Source of the DNA: Oncomelania hupensis | Lineage: Eukaryota; Mollusca; Gastropoda; Littorinimorpha; Pomatiopsidae | Reading direction: 5' to 3' | Length of the DNA stretch: 64,000 bases | Assembly: GCA_036898135.1 (NCBI GenBank) | Contig: CM072519.1 | Span: forward strand, 35,004,939 to 35,068,938 | Shown: one piece after another, positions 1 through 12,409 of the stretch | How positions within the stretch are numbered: the stretch's first letter is position 1 | Layout: the number at the start of each line of letters is the position of its first letter | Position numbers and translations under genes: made by a program | Notes under the pieces: generated by a model | The model's database searches: none | The model's input: only the letters and a program-made list of their open reading frames with translations | What the model was told of the DNA's origin: nothing

Positions 1-84
1 CTTAGGATGTATATTATAATTATCGAATGGCCGGTTGTTACTGTTCGTAAATTAACATTGTATTTATATTTCAGATATATTCGC

Positions 85-85
<1 letters not shown>

Positions 86-131
<46 letters not shown>
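86..131. repeat. (TG)n microsatellite
   Basis: Uninterrupted TG dinucleotide run of about 23 units. No gene lies beside it. Confidence 0.97.
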
Positions 132-133
<2 letters not shown>

Positions 134-2408
134 TACCAGCATGAGCAAGTACACAGAGCACGAAGAAGAAGAATATTCTTCTGATGTTACGAACGTGCTC
201 AGAAGTAGTCTGAGTTACAAGGTAAAAGCATAGAGAAGTACAGGGTATGCTTCTCACACCCAGATAGGGGCGCCTGTGGTCTACGCAGAGACAGCTAAGA
301 TTTAACTGTGTAAGCGGAGCTAGTTTGGCCTTAAAAAGTGATTTCCCGAACAAGACAGTTCTGTTTTTTGTGATGAGCATTGAAATCTTGAAATCCGTTG
401 ATTGTGGAATCGTTATGTACCAACCTACAAATCCATTACCCCCCTCTTTATTTTCAATTTCAATTTCCTTTGCTACATATTACAATTCAATCCATTTTCG
501 CGTTATCTGTGTCTCCAAACATGCTTTTTATGTAAATAAAAAGGGGGGAAACACAGAAAAAATACAAAAGTAAATAAAGATAATCACATTAATGTCTAGC
601 CAGATATAAGTTTATAATTTAGAAACAATTGACTCAGATGCTCAGTACTGTGAAGAGTTACCACTGCTAAATTTGTAACCTACTTTTTCCGTATGCGTGA
701 CGTGTAAGATATTTATATTTGGCCGTTGATATTCACGATATTTGCTCTGTGGTTACATACTGCATGTTATATGTGTCTTGTGGTCGAACGTTTGGTCTGT
801 TTTAAAATGACTGATAACCTGCTTTCTTCTTTCTTCCAAGATCAATCCCTCATACCCGTAAATCAACTTTTGTACCCGTCAAAGGTTGGGTACCCAACTG
901 GTGTAAAATCGCGCAGAAGTACGCGCAATGGTAATAATAAGTCTCACTGTGTTCTATTGCTTGTAACCATTACAAACCAATCATACCCGAACGGTGCCTA
1001 CATTCGCTGTCGCTGCGCGCGATTTTCCGCTATAGAAATACCTAGCCGTACCCATCTGTTTCTCTTCCCTCTACTCCATCCCCTCCCCACTCTTATCTCT
1101 CCCTCTGTCTGTTCACGCCCCGTTCGCTGCCTCCCGGAGAAAGAAAAAAAAGGCGGCATTTGGTCGGATAGGAAGTCAAATATTTTGTTTTACTCAGGCT
1201 AGCGCTGAACAGGATATGACGCGCTGTGCTGTCGTTGATATTTATACATTCCGGATTTCCGGTCGGCTGATGGTCGCGCCGGACGTTGTGGCGTAGTCAG
1301 AGCAATGTCCATGTGGCTTTCTGGCCAAGCAAAAGCTCGTATTTCTTAAGCGTCCCGGGTGAGGCACGCTGGTGACAGAAATTTGAGAATCGTCTGTTAC
1401 ACGAGAGACAAGTGGGAATGTATTATGTATAACAGATCCATTGTCATAATTCACTTTCATTTGCTGTCACGTTTCACTGGAACGTGTACATCTCCCACGT
1501 GTCCGGAAAAAGTCCACCGCGTTTGTCAGTGTTGTCGCTTGAGACCGGCTGAAAGGCAATTCATGTCAGACTATAACAACACACCACTATGAGATTTAAT
1601 GCTTTAATTTAAATGTCGCGGTAAAATGTTTTCTAAATGTTCCCTTTACGTTTTTGCGTGTTTTTGAATCAATAAAATGTGATGCCAGTAGCGCCAGGGA
1701 ATTGGTGTTCGACCTCATTGCCCATTTTCACTTGTTTTCAAGCTACAATTTATCTGTCATTTTTTTCATTTTTCAGTCTAACCTTGCTCTTAAGCTAATG
1801 GTATTTTGTAAATTATAGGTGACATTTTGTGTGAGTAGTCCTAAAATGTGTCAATCAGACCGTGGATACTTCCTAAATATCTTTGATGTTATTTTTTTTG
1901 TTGCTTTTGAAGCTGTTTAGGGATTTGTTTTTTGTTTCTTTTTTTTTTTCGTGTGTAATTTTTATTTTTGTTTGGGGGAAGGGGTAGGGGAGTGAGGCAA
2001 AAACGATAGTTTCCCCTTTCAACTCAATATCTGGTTAAAAAGATAGACCCTCTAAAACATCCGTACAATAAAAATATACACGACTATGTCTGCAAGTTGT
2101 ATGATGAATTAAATAGAATATTTATTGTGTTTCCTCAGGTATAAAAATGCTGTATCCAACAACAAAACTATAATTATGGTCAACATAATCAATGTAGGAC
2201 AATCCCTCTAGGAGATTATGGAATTCAATTTGTAACATATTATTTTCACCACTTTCAGCTAAATAATATTTATTAAGAAACTTATTTTCTAAATAATCAT
2301 TTGTTTACAAACAATGTAAAATTTCTCTAAATAAAATATTTTGGCGGTAAATATCTTATTATTATTTACTTAAATATTGTTTAGGTAAATAAATAATAAA
2401 ATAGGTAA
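132..2408. other. Unassigned AT-rich stretch, no gene recognised
   Basis: Contains open frames up to 158 codons (726-1202, plus strand), but the translation is low-complexity, matches no family I know, and lacks a convincing start or splice context. From about 2200 onward it becomes a patchwork of TAAATAAT-type words like those in the adjacent inverted-repeat element. Confidence 0.5.
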
Positions 2409-2820
2409 ATAAGGCATTGTTGCTAAACAAGGAATTATTTTCCTTTATAGCCCATTATTTAGCTGATTGTGTGAAATACTGTATTATTTAGAAGATGCTT
2501 CTAAATAATGAATTATTTACGTAAACAATCCATTGTTTAGGGACTGCAACTTCCATTCTTTAGGGGGTTCGAAGATACAAGTCGTTTTACTGTGAGGTTG
2601 TGTGCAGTAAGTTGCAAAATCGTGATTTTACGTTGTTTTGCGATGTAAATTGAAGCAACTGCTTTATTTTCTTCTATTTTTCATATGTTCACAACAGTAT
2701 TAGTATACGAAACTGCAAAGGTAACGGCTTCGGAAAAGAGGGATCCGTCATTATTTTTGCTTTGGCGGTATGTTAAAAAAAAAAATCGCAAGTCAACGGC
2801 GATCTTGTTTTTAAAAAAAA

Positions 2821-2851
<31 letters not shown>

Positions 2852-3425
2852 GCAGAAGCGTTGATTCCAGTTTTTGAACAATTCAACAATAATGCTTCTG
2901 CTACTTATTTTACACCTATCTGCGTTTTTGGGTAAATACATTACAAAAACAGCATACTTTTTTTTTCCCTTCGGACGGAGTTACTGAAAACACTGGACAC
3001 TCCCGCACAAAACTGACCTTGGCCTTTCATTTGTGTTCGGAAGACTTTATCTTCGAATTTGAGGAGTGTTTCATGTTAAAAAATAAATGATTAACGCAAA
3101 TTTTAGTTACACAATCTTTGGAAAGACCTTGCATTTAATTATAGAAAGCAGTCAAATTATAAAAACCAATTTTTCAAGCGGATCCTGGAATCCCCTAAAG
3201 AATGAAAATTGCAGTCCCTAAACTTTGAATAATTGTTTACGTAAATAATGCATTGCTTAGCTACATCTAAATGATAAGTTATTAAGCAAATTCTGCTAAA
3301 TAATGCATTATATATGTGAAAAAATAATTATTTAGAATCATTTATAAATAATACATTATTTCACACAATCTGCTAAATAATGCACTATATAGTAAGTAAT
3401 TCATTATTTAGCAACAATGCCTTAT
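2409..3425. mobile_element. DNA-transposon-like element with long inverted repeats
   Basis: The ends are inverted copies of ATAAGGCATTGTTGCTAAA, and the arms (about 2409-2573 and 3185-3425) remain alignable over 160-240 bp. The right arm has an extra block of about 60 bp. Both arms are full of TAAATAATG-type words. The interior holds a poly(A) run (about 2822-2851) and a short plus-strand frame around 2967-3077 that reads LCSEDF near its end. This faintly recalls the C-terminal part of a THAP zinc finger, but the expected His is Asp and the first cysteines are not found. The flanking AT at each end is too short to be diagnostic of a TSD. It is probably a non-autonomous TIR element; superfamily unknown. 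Confidence 0.6.
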
Positions 3426-6153
3426 ATCATGATTTATATGCATAGGGAATTCCAAAGAATGTTACTTTTTTCCAATCCGCATCTGTATGTAGGTAATCCT
3501 TGTAGGACCCTCCTTATATCTTGGTATTTACAGCTGCTAAAGAATATAGTACGATTTTTAAATATAGGCTTTAATAATAAGATCGTAAATGTCCTACAAT
3601 GTCACTACTTTTGTATAATACCTAAAACTATTATCCGGGAGTGGAAACTTTATACAATATTTGAGGTCGAAGAATTTGAAATCTCTAAATAACGGGAGTA
3701 ATTTAGAAATACGATTGTTATCTTCCCAACCCTTTTCACTTCCTACACTGTCCCTTATTACCAATCCATGTTTACTTTCTACACCGTCCCCTATTTCCAA
3801 TCCCTTTTAACTTTCTATACATACCCCTCCCCCACTCAGTTATTTTCCAGTCGCACTCCTGACACAAATTGGTATTTTTAGCCTTGAAGTACTCCTCTGT
3901 GAACACTTCTGTTTTCTCTGAAAACAATACTTTGAGGCGAGTGTGTGTGTTACGATCTACCGGTTCAGTTGGTCACGCGCCCTTTTTCTCTTATGTAACA
4001 TGATAGAGCAGACAAAACGTTGAACATCATGCAGAATAGCTGAGGGTGAGTAAAACATACTCCCTATTTAGACTCATAACGCTCAACTATGCTGTGGCCT
4101 ATATGCATATATTGGTACAGTCCACTAAAGATGTACCTACATATTTGTGAAGACATATAATGCGATACGAAGTTAATATGCATGCACGCCTTGCTTAGGC
4201 TAGTTGACATTACTGAAGTAAATGAACACTTCTGTTTTCTTTCAAATATACATGTGAGGGGTAGATAATGGAATTAACTGATGTTTTATTGAAAAGGCAA
4301 GGAACTGAATTAATTTTTTTAGGAGAAAATTCCTCTTTTAACACTTTCATATTCATCAAACTAGTTCATTCACATATCATCATGTATTGTGTTTGTGTAA
4401 TGTACAGTACAATATTTAACCTGTACAACTCCGTAATCACCCGCGATTACTCAATACTGGTTCGCGACGCTGTCACACAATATGTATCAAAAGGTTGTGG
4501 TTAAAACTTGTGATAATGTGTTTTGCTGTTGTTGAATATGTGTCCTCTTCTTTATTTATGCGCGCGCGAAGAGGCTGTTGGTGTGGAAGTTCTAATCTGT
4601 TTTGTTTGCAACCAAAAGCTTGTTGTTCTAGTCAGGCCACGATATCTTTTTTTTTTCCCGGTTGCTATTTACTAGTGTTACCCTGAAACTAATTGGAATG
4701 TCGCTTTCACTTTTAACAGAGGAAACAAAGTTGTGGACGCTACAGCCGTTTTGCGATTAGCAACTTACCTTGCTGATCTGGATTGCTTTAAATGGTTATT
4801 TAACTATTTTAATTAGTTGTTTTGTTAAATGTCGATGTTAGCATGTTAAAATCCATAACGAAAACTTGTCAGGCCACTTCGTTGTTGTACCCTCCGTTTT
4901 TGCTTTTGTTAAACGTCTGATCTTTTATTTAACTTCTTCAGTTTTAGGTGTACTATCCATAACGTTGCAGAGTTGAGCAAAATAAACCATGAAACCGAAA
5001 AGAATCAAGCTCAATTAATATAAATTTGATAGGATATTGCGTTGTTGATTTAAATAAACTTCGGCACTGAAAATGCATCGAGGCGAATTGGTACGAATTG
5101 ATATTATTGCTGAAATTAGTCATTTATCTTAAAACATTTTAATCTCGAGGCATTGGACTGAATAATGAATGTTTCCTAACATAAATTTTTTAACTGCCCA
5201 TGAACTGTGAGGCTAGGATCGAAGAGGAGCACATTACGTAGCTGAGATTCGTTGACTCTGGCACACGCCTCTGCGAGTCTCTTCTACACAATCTGAGGAG
5301 AGGAAATCAATAGCATTATTTTTTTTTTGTTTTATAAAAGTTTTATTTCATAATTTTGAATAATAATAATTTTAAAAAAAAGAACTGAAACATTTGTAAG
5401 CCTTTCCTTTTTTCCCCTTCCCCTCCAAAACACACACACATACACACATACACACACACACACACATCCTCACACACATATATTATGATATTCACTTTTT
5501 AAATTTTATTGTTCATTTAGTTGGTAGATTTGTTTTTTTATTATCTAGATTTGATTATCATTATCCTTTTTTCTATTCGTTTCTGGTAGACGTGGGAGTC
5601 TACATCGGGAGTTTTAAGGTACTTTTGTAAAAAAAAATAATAAAAAATTAAATGTATTTTTATTTCTTTATTTATTTTATATATAAATAAACATTTAATT
5701 TACTGTTTTGTTTCATTTTTTTCCTTTATAAAATAGATACACTATAGAGAGTACTTCATGCCAGTTTAGATTTTTTTGGGTGGGTGGGTAGGTAAAAAAG
5801 CAGTACATGTAATTTAATAGGAGCAACATAATGTGATATTTGAATTGTGATGTTTCTCTGTGCTGCATGTCTTTTTCTTTAATCTGATCAAATTTCCTTT
5901 GTTTCTCTCTGGTGTTACTGTTGAAGATTGAGGTAACATTTGTTTTAAAGAAGAGATTTGGGTTTGAAATAAAAACTGTGATAGCAAACTTCCTGTATAC
6001 AAAATTTATTATATCGGCATTTCTTCTTTCTAGATTATGTCGTATCTGAAAATATCGTGGTTTTTAAAGTAGTTTTTTTTAATGTTCAAATGCATGTGAT
6101 TGTTGGTGTTTTCCCAAAGCGGAAACATATGTTTTGTTTTAAACATAGGCTTA
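3426..6153. other. Unassigned AT-rich stretch
   Basis: No gene seen. It holds an imperfect CA run (about 5431-5480), poly(T)/poly(A) patches and short hydrophobic open frames typical of AT-rich noncoding DNA. Confidence 0.5.
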
Positions 6154-7048
6154 CAGTACTCCTCTTTTAACGTCACTACCGTTTAAGGTCACAACGCGGA
6201 TAAGATCAATCAGGTTGTTGGTCCCGGCCAAACACCTTCTTTGTACCATTTAGAATTCCTCGCTTAGCGTCACCTGGCATAAGGGAAAACCTCGGATAAC
6301 GTCAACCCCGTTTTGGTTCCCAAATGGAGGAGACTACTGCTTAAGAGAAATTGATGTCACAGATGACGTCATTTATGAGGTCACTTCCTGTTTTTAGATG
6401 GATTCCATCCCAGAACACCTGTCACGTCCAGCCAGCATCCGCGTTATGCGACACTCTGCAATATACACGGGAACCACTTTGACAGAGTGCGACCCATGGG
6501 CGGTGTAGACAGGTGTAACTGTGACCTGCCTGTCCCCTCCTAGCGGGACATATTGCCACAGTGGACCTTACCCTGAATTGACTTCATTCACTAGCGATAA
6601 AGCATGTTCCGTGGCGTAGACAAAGTGAACAATTCGTTAAACTTGTGTAAGGTTTTCTGCAAATACACCCAGTAACTGTCTTGGTGCATACTTTTTAGTT
6701 TTTATTCTCATTTGCGTGCGTGCGCGTCAATGTGTGCGTGTGTGAAAGTGTGTGTATGTGTATGCATGCTTGCATCCGTTCGTTTGAGTGTTTGAGTATG
6801 TGCTTATGCATCATACACACGCACAAAAAATACATATACAGTAATGCATACATGCATACGCGTGCACCAACGTGCACACATGTACACACACATGCACAAC
6901 TGTCACACGACACAAAATTTTGCACCTCGTATAAGATCAAGTTTTTTACTGGTAGTTGATCTTATCAGAGGACTGTTTAGGGTGCCCCTCGGATAAGATC
7001 AAACACAAATTTGGTCCCGTGGGGGGTCATCTTAAGAGAGGAGTACTG
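6154..7048. mobile_element. Non-autonomous TIR transposon with TA TSD (Tc1/mariner-pogo type)
   Basis: The left end reads CAGTACTCCTCTTTTAACG and the reverse complement of the right end CAGTACTCCTCTCTTAAG. TA dinucleotides flank both ends (6152-6153, 7049-7050). Subterminal blocks containing GGATAAGATCAA and TTGGTCCC occur near both ends in opposite orientation. The interior has CG-rich unique sequence, then mixed TG/CA microsatellite (about 6715-6905), and no recognisable transposase. The TA duplication and CAGT start fit pogo/Tigger-like elements; superfamily is inferred from the ends only. Confidence 0.72.
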
Positions 7049-8343
7049 TATGTATATTTGTTAAATGTTTTTAGGCTTATATTTGCTAATTCACGGTTTA
7101 TATCATTTGAAAAAAGGGTGTATAGTTTCATTACAATGGATTTGACAGTTTTATCTTCTTTGGGAAAATAGTCTTAGCAAGTTGTATCTTATGTGGGAAA
7201 AACGTCTATACAAATTTTCTTATTTTGTGGAAAAAGTCCATTCGGTAATAACTTATTTGTTTAAAAAAGGTAATTGGGATGTTCATTTTGCGATATTGTT
7301 TTATTTTATTTTAGTGTTTTTAAAACAAAAAAATGCTTGTCCTTGCTTGTTGCTAAAAATTGCTATGTGGTCAATTGTTGGGTCCTCGTGTTGTTCAATA
7401 TATCCTTTGGTGTCGGTTGTTATTTAATTTATTGATTTATTATTGAGTAATTATTACTTTGGTCGTAAATGATCACACATGATTCTTTTTGGTTTTGGGT
7501 TTTGTTGGGTTCTGCTCAAAATGGGTCGCATTGTGTGACCAGAAGCCAGCAACATTTCTATTTGATACGGTTATTGAAAGGGTGAACCTGTAGCTCTAAA
7601 CTGTGAGAGTTCTATCAACAATATTGTTGTTATGGATCCATATTTTGAAAGAATATGTCCCAAATGGAAAAAAAACACACTATATTCTTTATTTAACTTT
7701 ATCTTTAACGACAATATGCATAAGGATGTTACGAAATGTTCTACTTTAAATTTAACATCCAAAATGTATTGGAGAAAATTAAAATTAGCAGACGCGTTTA
7801 CTCGTGGTAATGATGAAATTCATAACAAACCTTGTTTTCCAACAGCAGAAAAATAATGTCACTTTTCAGAAAACCATAGAACTTTATTTAGCACGCAAAG
7901 TTATCTGTACACCCTTTCACAACGTAACCTACGACAATTTGATACTAACAGCATGAAAAACAGGGTATCCATTTTCCGACATAAACATACCTGATTATGA
8001 TTATTAACTATGGACTGGATATCTTGACATAAAAAAAATCAAAAACAAACTCACAGGGTATCCATTTTCCGATGTACAAATATTGATACTAACTCTGGAC
8101 TGAAAGAAACCCTGTTAGTACTGAAAGCAGGGTATTGTCTGATTGAGATAAATGTGAGATATACTGACGGAGTTTGCATGTGTTTTTGATGAATGTCGCG
8201 AAACCGTGTAACTCAAATCCGGTTTTCTTGACATAAAATGTGGAAACAATATAGAAACCATCAAAGTGATGCGGAAATTAAAATGGTATGTTCATTGGCT
8301 GCTTGAACTGCTGTTTCCTACTGTTGTTCATTGTGAAAATAGA
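7049..8343. other. Unassigned stretch, no gene recognised
   Basis: A 74-codon plus-strand frame at 7632-7856 has a lysine-rich, non-repetitive translation and could be a LINE ORF remnant, but I cannot assign it. A 19-bp phrase, ACAGGGTATCCATTTTCCG, occurs twice in direct orientation (about 7961 and 8055). Confidence 0.4.
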
Positions 8344-8402
8344 AACATCCTCTCTCTCTCTCTCTCTCTCTCACTCTCTCTCTCTCTCTCCCTCTCTCTC
8401 TT
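8344..8402. repeat. (CT)n microsatellite
   Basis: CT run with two interruptions. Confidence 0.95.
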
Positions 8403-8426
8403 TAGTTTACTTCTTCTCTATCTCTG

Positions 8427-8490
8427 CGGTCCTGATTTGGCTCGGAAGAGTCCGCTGGACCTAAAGCAACAATCAATCAATCAATCAAAA
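8427..8490 (+). mobile_element. Family E hairpin-tail retroposon, TSD-flanked
   Basis: Begins CGGTCCTGATTTGG, folds through GGTCC...GGACC, then CTAAAGCA and an (ATCA)n tail. It is flanked by the 11-bp direct repeat CTCTATCTCTG (8416-8426 and 8491-8501). The same block forms the 3' end of longer LINE-like copies at 24.7 and 45.1 kb. The insert is only about 64 bp, so it is a 5'-truncated or intrinsically tiny retroposon. Confidence 0.78.
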
Positions 8491-8598
8491 CTCTATCTCT
8501 GTCTGTTTTACTGTCTCTCTCCTTCACTCCTATTTCTTCTCTCTCTCTATGTTTGTCTGTCTGTGTGTTTCTTTCTCTGTTTCTCTGTCTTTCTCTAT

Positions 8599-8618
8599 AC
8601 TACTACTACTACTACTAT

Positions 8619-8656
<38 letters not shown>
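8599..8656. repeat. (ACT)n microsatellite
   Basis: Trinucleotide run ending at an AT-rich junction. Confidence 0.95.
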
Positions 8657-8959
8657 ATATAAAGGACAAACAAGTTCACCAATAACTCCAGTATGCAATA
8701 CATTAACTAATGAGTACACACACAAATACACACACACACGCGCGCGCGCTTACACATACACACACACCAATGTATTAACAATTATTATTTATTATGTATG
8801 ATTTTGTCATGTAGCCTACAGGCTGAAATGCCCATAAATGTTCTGTTCTGTTGAAAGACACACACGCACGCACACAAACACACACACAACCTCAAAAATG
8901 TTGCCAAAAAATTACCCTGGCTCAAGAACATAGCCGAAGAGTTTGAACGCTTCTAAAAC

Positions 8960-9180
8960 TTCTCTAATGAGTTTTCCAGCCTTAAGAGTTTTCCAGCCTC
9001 AAGAGTTTTCCAGCCTCAAGGACTTAGCCAAAGTGCTCTCCAGCCTAAAAGAAACTTAGCCAAAGTGTTCTCCAGCCTAAAAGAAACTTAGTTAAAGTGC
9101 TCTCCAGCCTAAAAGAAACTTAGCCAAAAGTGTTCTCCAGCGTCAGGAACATAGTCAAAGTGGTCTCCAGCTGCACTTAA
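8960..9180. repeat. 32-bp minisatellite
   Basis: Tandem units starting CTCCAGCCTAAAAGAAACTT and ending AGCCAAAGTGYT, 32 bp each, about four clear copies. They are preceded by shorter 18-19 bp units (GAGTTTTCCAGCCTCAA). It is noncoding in all frames I checked. Confidence 0.85.
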
Positions 9181-9261
9181 CCAAAGAGTTACCTGGCCTC
9201 ATCGCTGATGCTGTCAAGACTATAGCGAATATATCAACCTTGCTGGTGATAAACCAGTACA

Positions 9262-9840
<579 letters not shown>

Positions 9841-10633
9841 TTTATTCAATAAAACATGTAATTAAAAAACCCAATCAAGAAACAAAAGAATGAAACCAAA
9901 GAAAAATATAAAGCAAAATTAAAACATAACACAATTTACAACATATACAATCAACACATTCAACACATTGGTATAATCATAAATCATAAAAAATCACTCT
10001 CTCACCTTGTACTGCTTCTAAATTAACACACACATATAAAATATATATACACAATGATAATTAGATACACATTATAAAACCCCCCTTGATACCCCAGTTC
10101 AGTCTTTTATATATAAGCTATGCACACCGTCGTAGATGACAAGGTCCGACTGTTCACTCCTCCTTGAATTTCTCTAACTAAAGTTTTCACCACACAGTTC
10201 GAAAATACCGATGTAGATGTAGGTATCGTCCATGTAGAATTTCACACGATGTTATCTAGAGTCACTGAATAATATAAGTCTTCATTTGTCCATGTGTCCA
10301 AAAATGTAAATTTATAACCAAAAAAAATATGATACTGTTCTTTCCTTACTATAACTGTCGAAGGACACCGTGGCTCTTTCTATCCCAAAATCCACTTGCC
10401 AAACGGCCCCTTAGTTCTGCTGATTTCTCCCCTCCTTCTTCCTGCCTCTCTCCGCCACCTTAGATGACCTCAAGCGCCACCCTTAACTTCTACAGCAGGC
10501 ACTGCCCTCTCACGACAGCAACCCCAACTCCCAAGGATGAACCAAGGACACCCACTACAGCAGCAACAGCTGCAGCGACGACTACAACGAGTCCCACGAT
10601 AACGTCGATGATAAGTCCAACAATAAGTCCAAC
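9841..10633 (-). CDS. Candidate terminal exon with membrane segment plus 3' UTR (hypothetical)
   Basis: On the minus strand a polypyrimidine-poor but acceptable acceptor (TTGATTTCAG) precedes position 10633. From there, one frame stays open for 46 codons to a TAG at about 10493. It begins VGLIVGLIIDVIVGLVVVVA and continues with an Ala/Val/Gly-rich stretch ending VVRGQCLL, which looks like a GxxxG-rich single-pass transmembrane segment with a short tail. An AATAAA on the minus strand (9841-9846) would give a 3' UTR of about 650 nt. A consensus donor GTAAGT lies upstream at 11141-11146, but the reading frame before it meets a stop within about 12 codons, so the upstream exon is unresolved. No family recognised. 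It could equally be chance hydrophobic coding in a repeat. Confidence 0.3.
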
Positions 10634-11679
10634 CTGAAATCAATAATAATACAAACTACTATTCTAGTATAACTTTTACATCTTTATCTATTACTCTTAA
10701 ACTACACTGGTCTGCTCGCCTCCTGAAGAAAATTACATGGTTATAGTTTCTCTAATACATATATTCACAATTTATTTCCATTTCGTTACACTCATACGAT
10801 TTATACAAAATACAACCATCATAAAAATTCCACATATTTAACATACATTCGTTTCGTTTATATCATGTATATAAAATTTTCTCTTCACCTCTCTCTGTTG
10901 AGTCTGGCTAACTGCCTCCACTCGTCATCATATTATTTACAATAAAAATGCATTTAACATAAAAACGTTTCTAAACACAATATCATAATAATTAACATAT
11001 TTTAATAAAAGTTTAATGACATACAATTTCATGTTATACATTCTCATTCACACATTTTTGCTACCAGCCCTCCCTAAATAGTTTTCTCCCCATTCTCTCT
11101 TTGACGATCGCTAGAGACAGGATTCCAGAGGTCAAATTTCACTTACCGACTTATGATAAGAGATTTCTCTTTGACATCACATGGATAACGCCCGATGACG
11201 CTCCATAAATGGGTGACAGCTACCCAGCTCTCAATAACCCATTAGCCTCCCGGGTGTCTCAACTCGACTACAATCCGGTTCCCAGCTTAACGTCCCACCA
11301 CTTGGCTTTTTCTTCCTGCACCTCCAATGATCCGCTTGCTGCCCAAGTCCAACAACGAATGATTTAGTTCCAGCTAACTTTCTGCTTTGTGCAACCGATC
11401 TGAGCCCAATGATTGGCTCCCAGAACTTTCCCAAATAGGTCCTCGCTGTTCGCACGTGCTAACTTGTGTAACCTATTATTCAATTTTCTGACCTTCAGTT
11501 GGCGTAAACATCTTGTTATTGTACCGTCCGTTGAAACCAACGCTACCCTTACCCCTCTTCCACAGTTTAGCCATGACAGGGAAGAATGGGGTTGGTGGGG
11601 TGCAGGGTTGAGAGAGAATGGGGGAAGGGGGGGGGGGGTAATAACGCATTTTTACTGGCTTGTAAACAAAGAAAACAAA
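10634..11679. other. Unassigned stretch, possible intron of the candidate minus-strand gene
   Basis: AT-rich to about 11090, then mixed composition. A 74-codon minus frame at 11231-11455 and a G-rich patch at 11618-11638 are present. No homology recognised. Confidence 0.35.
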
Positions 11680-12012
11680 GCACCAACAACGAAGTCCGAC
11701 ACAACATCACACAAGACATTGGACAAAACGATGATGTGCTCACAGTGGTGAAGAAATGGAAACTCCGATGGTATGGCCACGTCACCAGAGCATCAGGCCT
11801 TGCAAAGACCATCCTGCAAGGCACGGTGCGAGGAGGAAGAAGAGTGAGACAGAAAACGAGGTGGGAGGACAACATTCGAGAATAGATTGGCTTGACACTG
11901 AGCGAAGCCATGAGGGTTGCTGAGGACAGAGAAAGATGGAGTACGCTGGTTAAACGATCATCTGTTGTGCCCCAACGACCTTCGAGTTACGGGACAGGAT
12001 AGGATAGGAAAG
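11680..12012 (+). mobile_element. RTE/BovB-like LINE, 3' end fragment
   Basis: Encodes the C-terminal tail of the LINE polyprotein on the plus strand: KWKLRWYGHVTRASGLAKTI, then LQGTVRGGRR, KTRWEDNIRE, then an in-frame stop where other copies read WTGL. It ends with GAGTTACGGGA followed by (GGATA)n, the family's 3' tail. The RWYGH and RRxRQKxRW motifs are typical of the end of BovB/RTE reverse transcriptases. It is a dead 5'-truncated copy. Confidence 0.82.
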
Positions 12013-12017
12013 ATGTT

Positions 12018-12408
12018 GTACACTCTCATGGTTGTCCACATAGCTGCTTGCCAGATTGGGTCAAAAGCTTTCTTGAAGTCTACAAACATATGGAACAAAT
12101 GTTGTTGGTGCTGTAGGTATTTCTCGCAGATTATTGTGAGGTTGAAAATCCGCTCAGTTGTATTTCGCCCTGCCCTGAGTCCTGCTTGTTCTTCAGCTAT
12201 GATTTGTTCAGCTTAGGGTTTCAACCTATTGAGTATTATTTTCAGGAGGACTTTGCTGGGATGGCTGAGGAGGCTGCTTGTGCGGTAATTTTCACACTCA
12301 TGAAGGTTACCTTTTTTGGGAAGAGTGAGGACAAGCGACCTTGGTCCATGGTATAGGCCACTCCACATTCTGCCAGATCTTGTTACAGATATTGGTGAGG
12401 TGTTGTCA
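12018..12408 (-). pseudogene. RTE/BovB-like LINE, reverse transcriptase 5' part (antisense fragment)
   Basis: Its minus-strand sequence matches the connector and early RT region of the copies at 36.4-36.7 kb and 30.0-30.4 kb (IICNKIW, GNLQECENYRTIS-like and AEEQAGF-like regions), with frameshifts. It lies head-on against the plus-strand 3' end just to its left, so the two RTE scraps form an inverted pair. It ends where repeat X begins (TGTCACAATAGGC). Confidence 0.75.
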
Positions 12409-12409
12409 C

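Noticed and set aside
726..1202. 158-codon ORF as a host gene
   Set aside because: No recognisable domain, atypical composition, and no splice or polyadenylation context; random frames of this length are expected in 64 kb.
8960..9180. CRISPR-like array of ~32-bp repeats
   Set aside because: Units are contiguous without unique spacers; this is a eukaryotic minisatellite.
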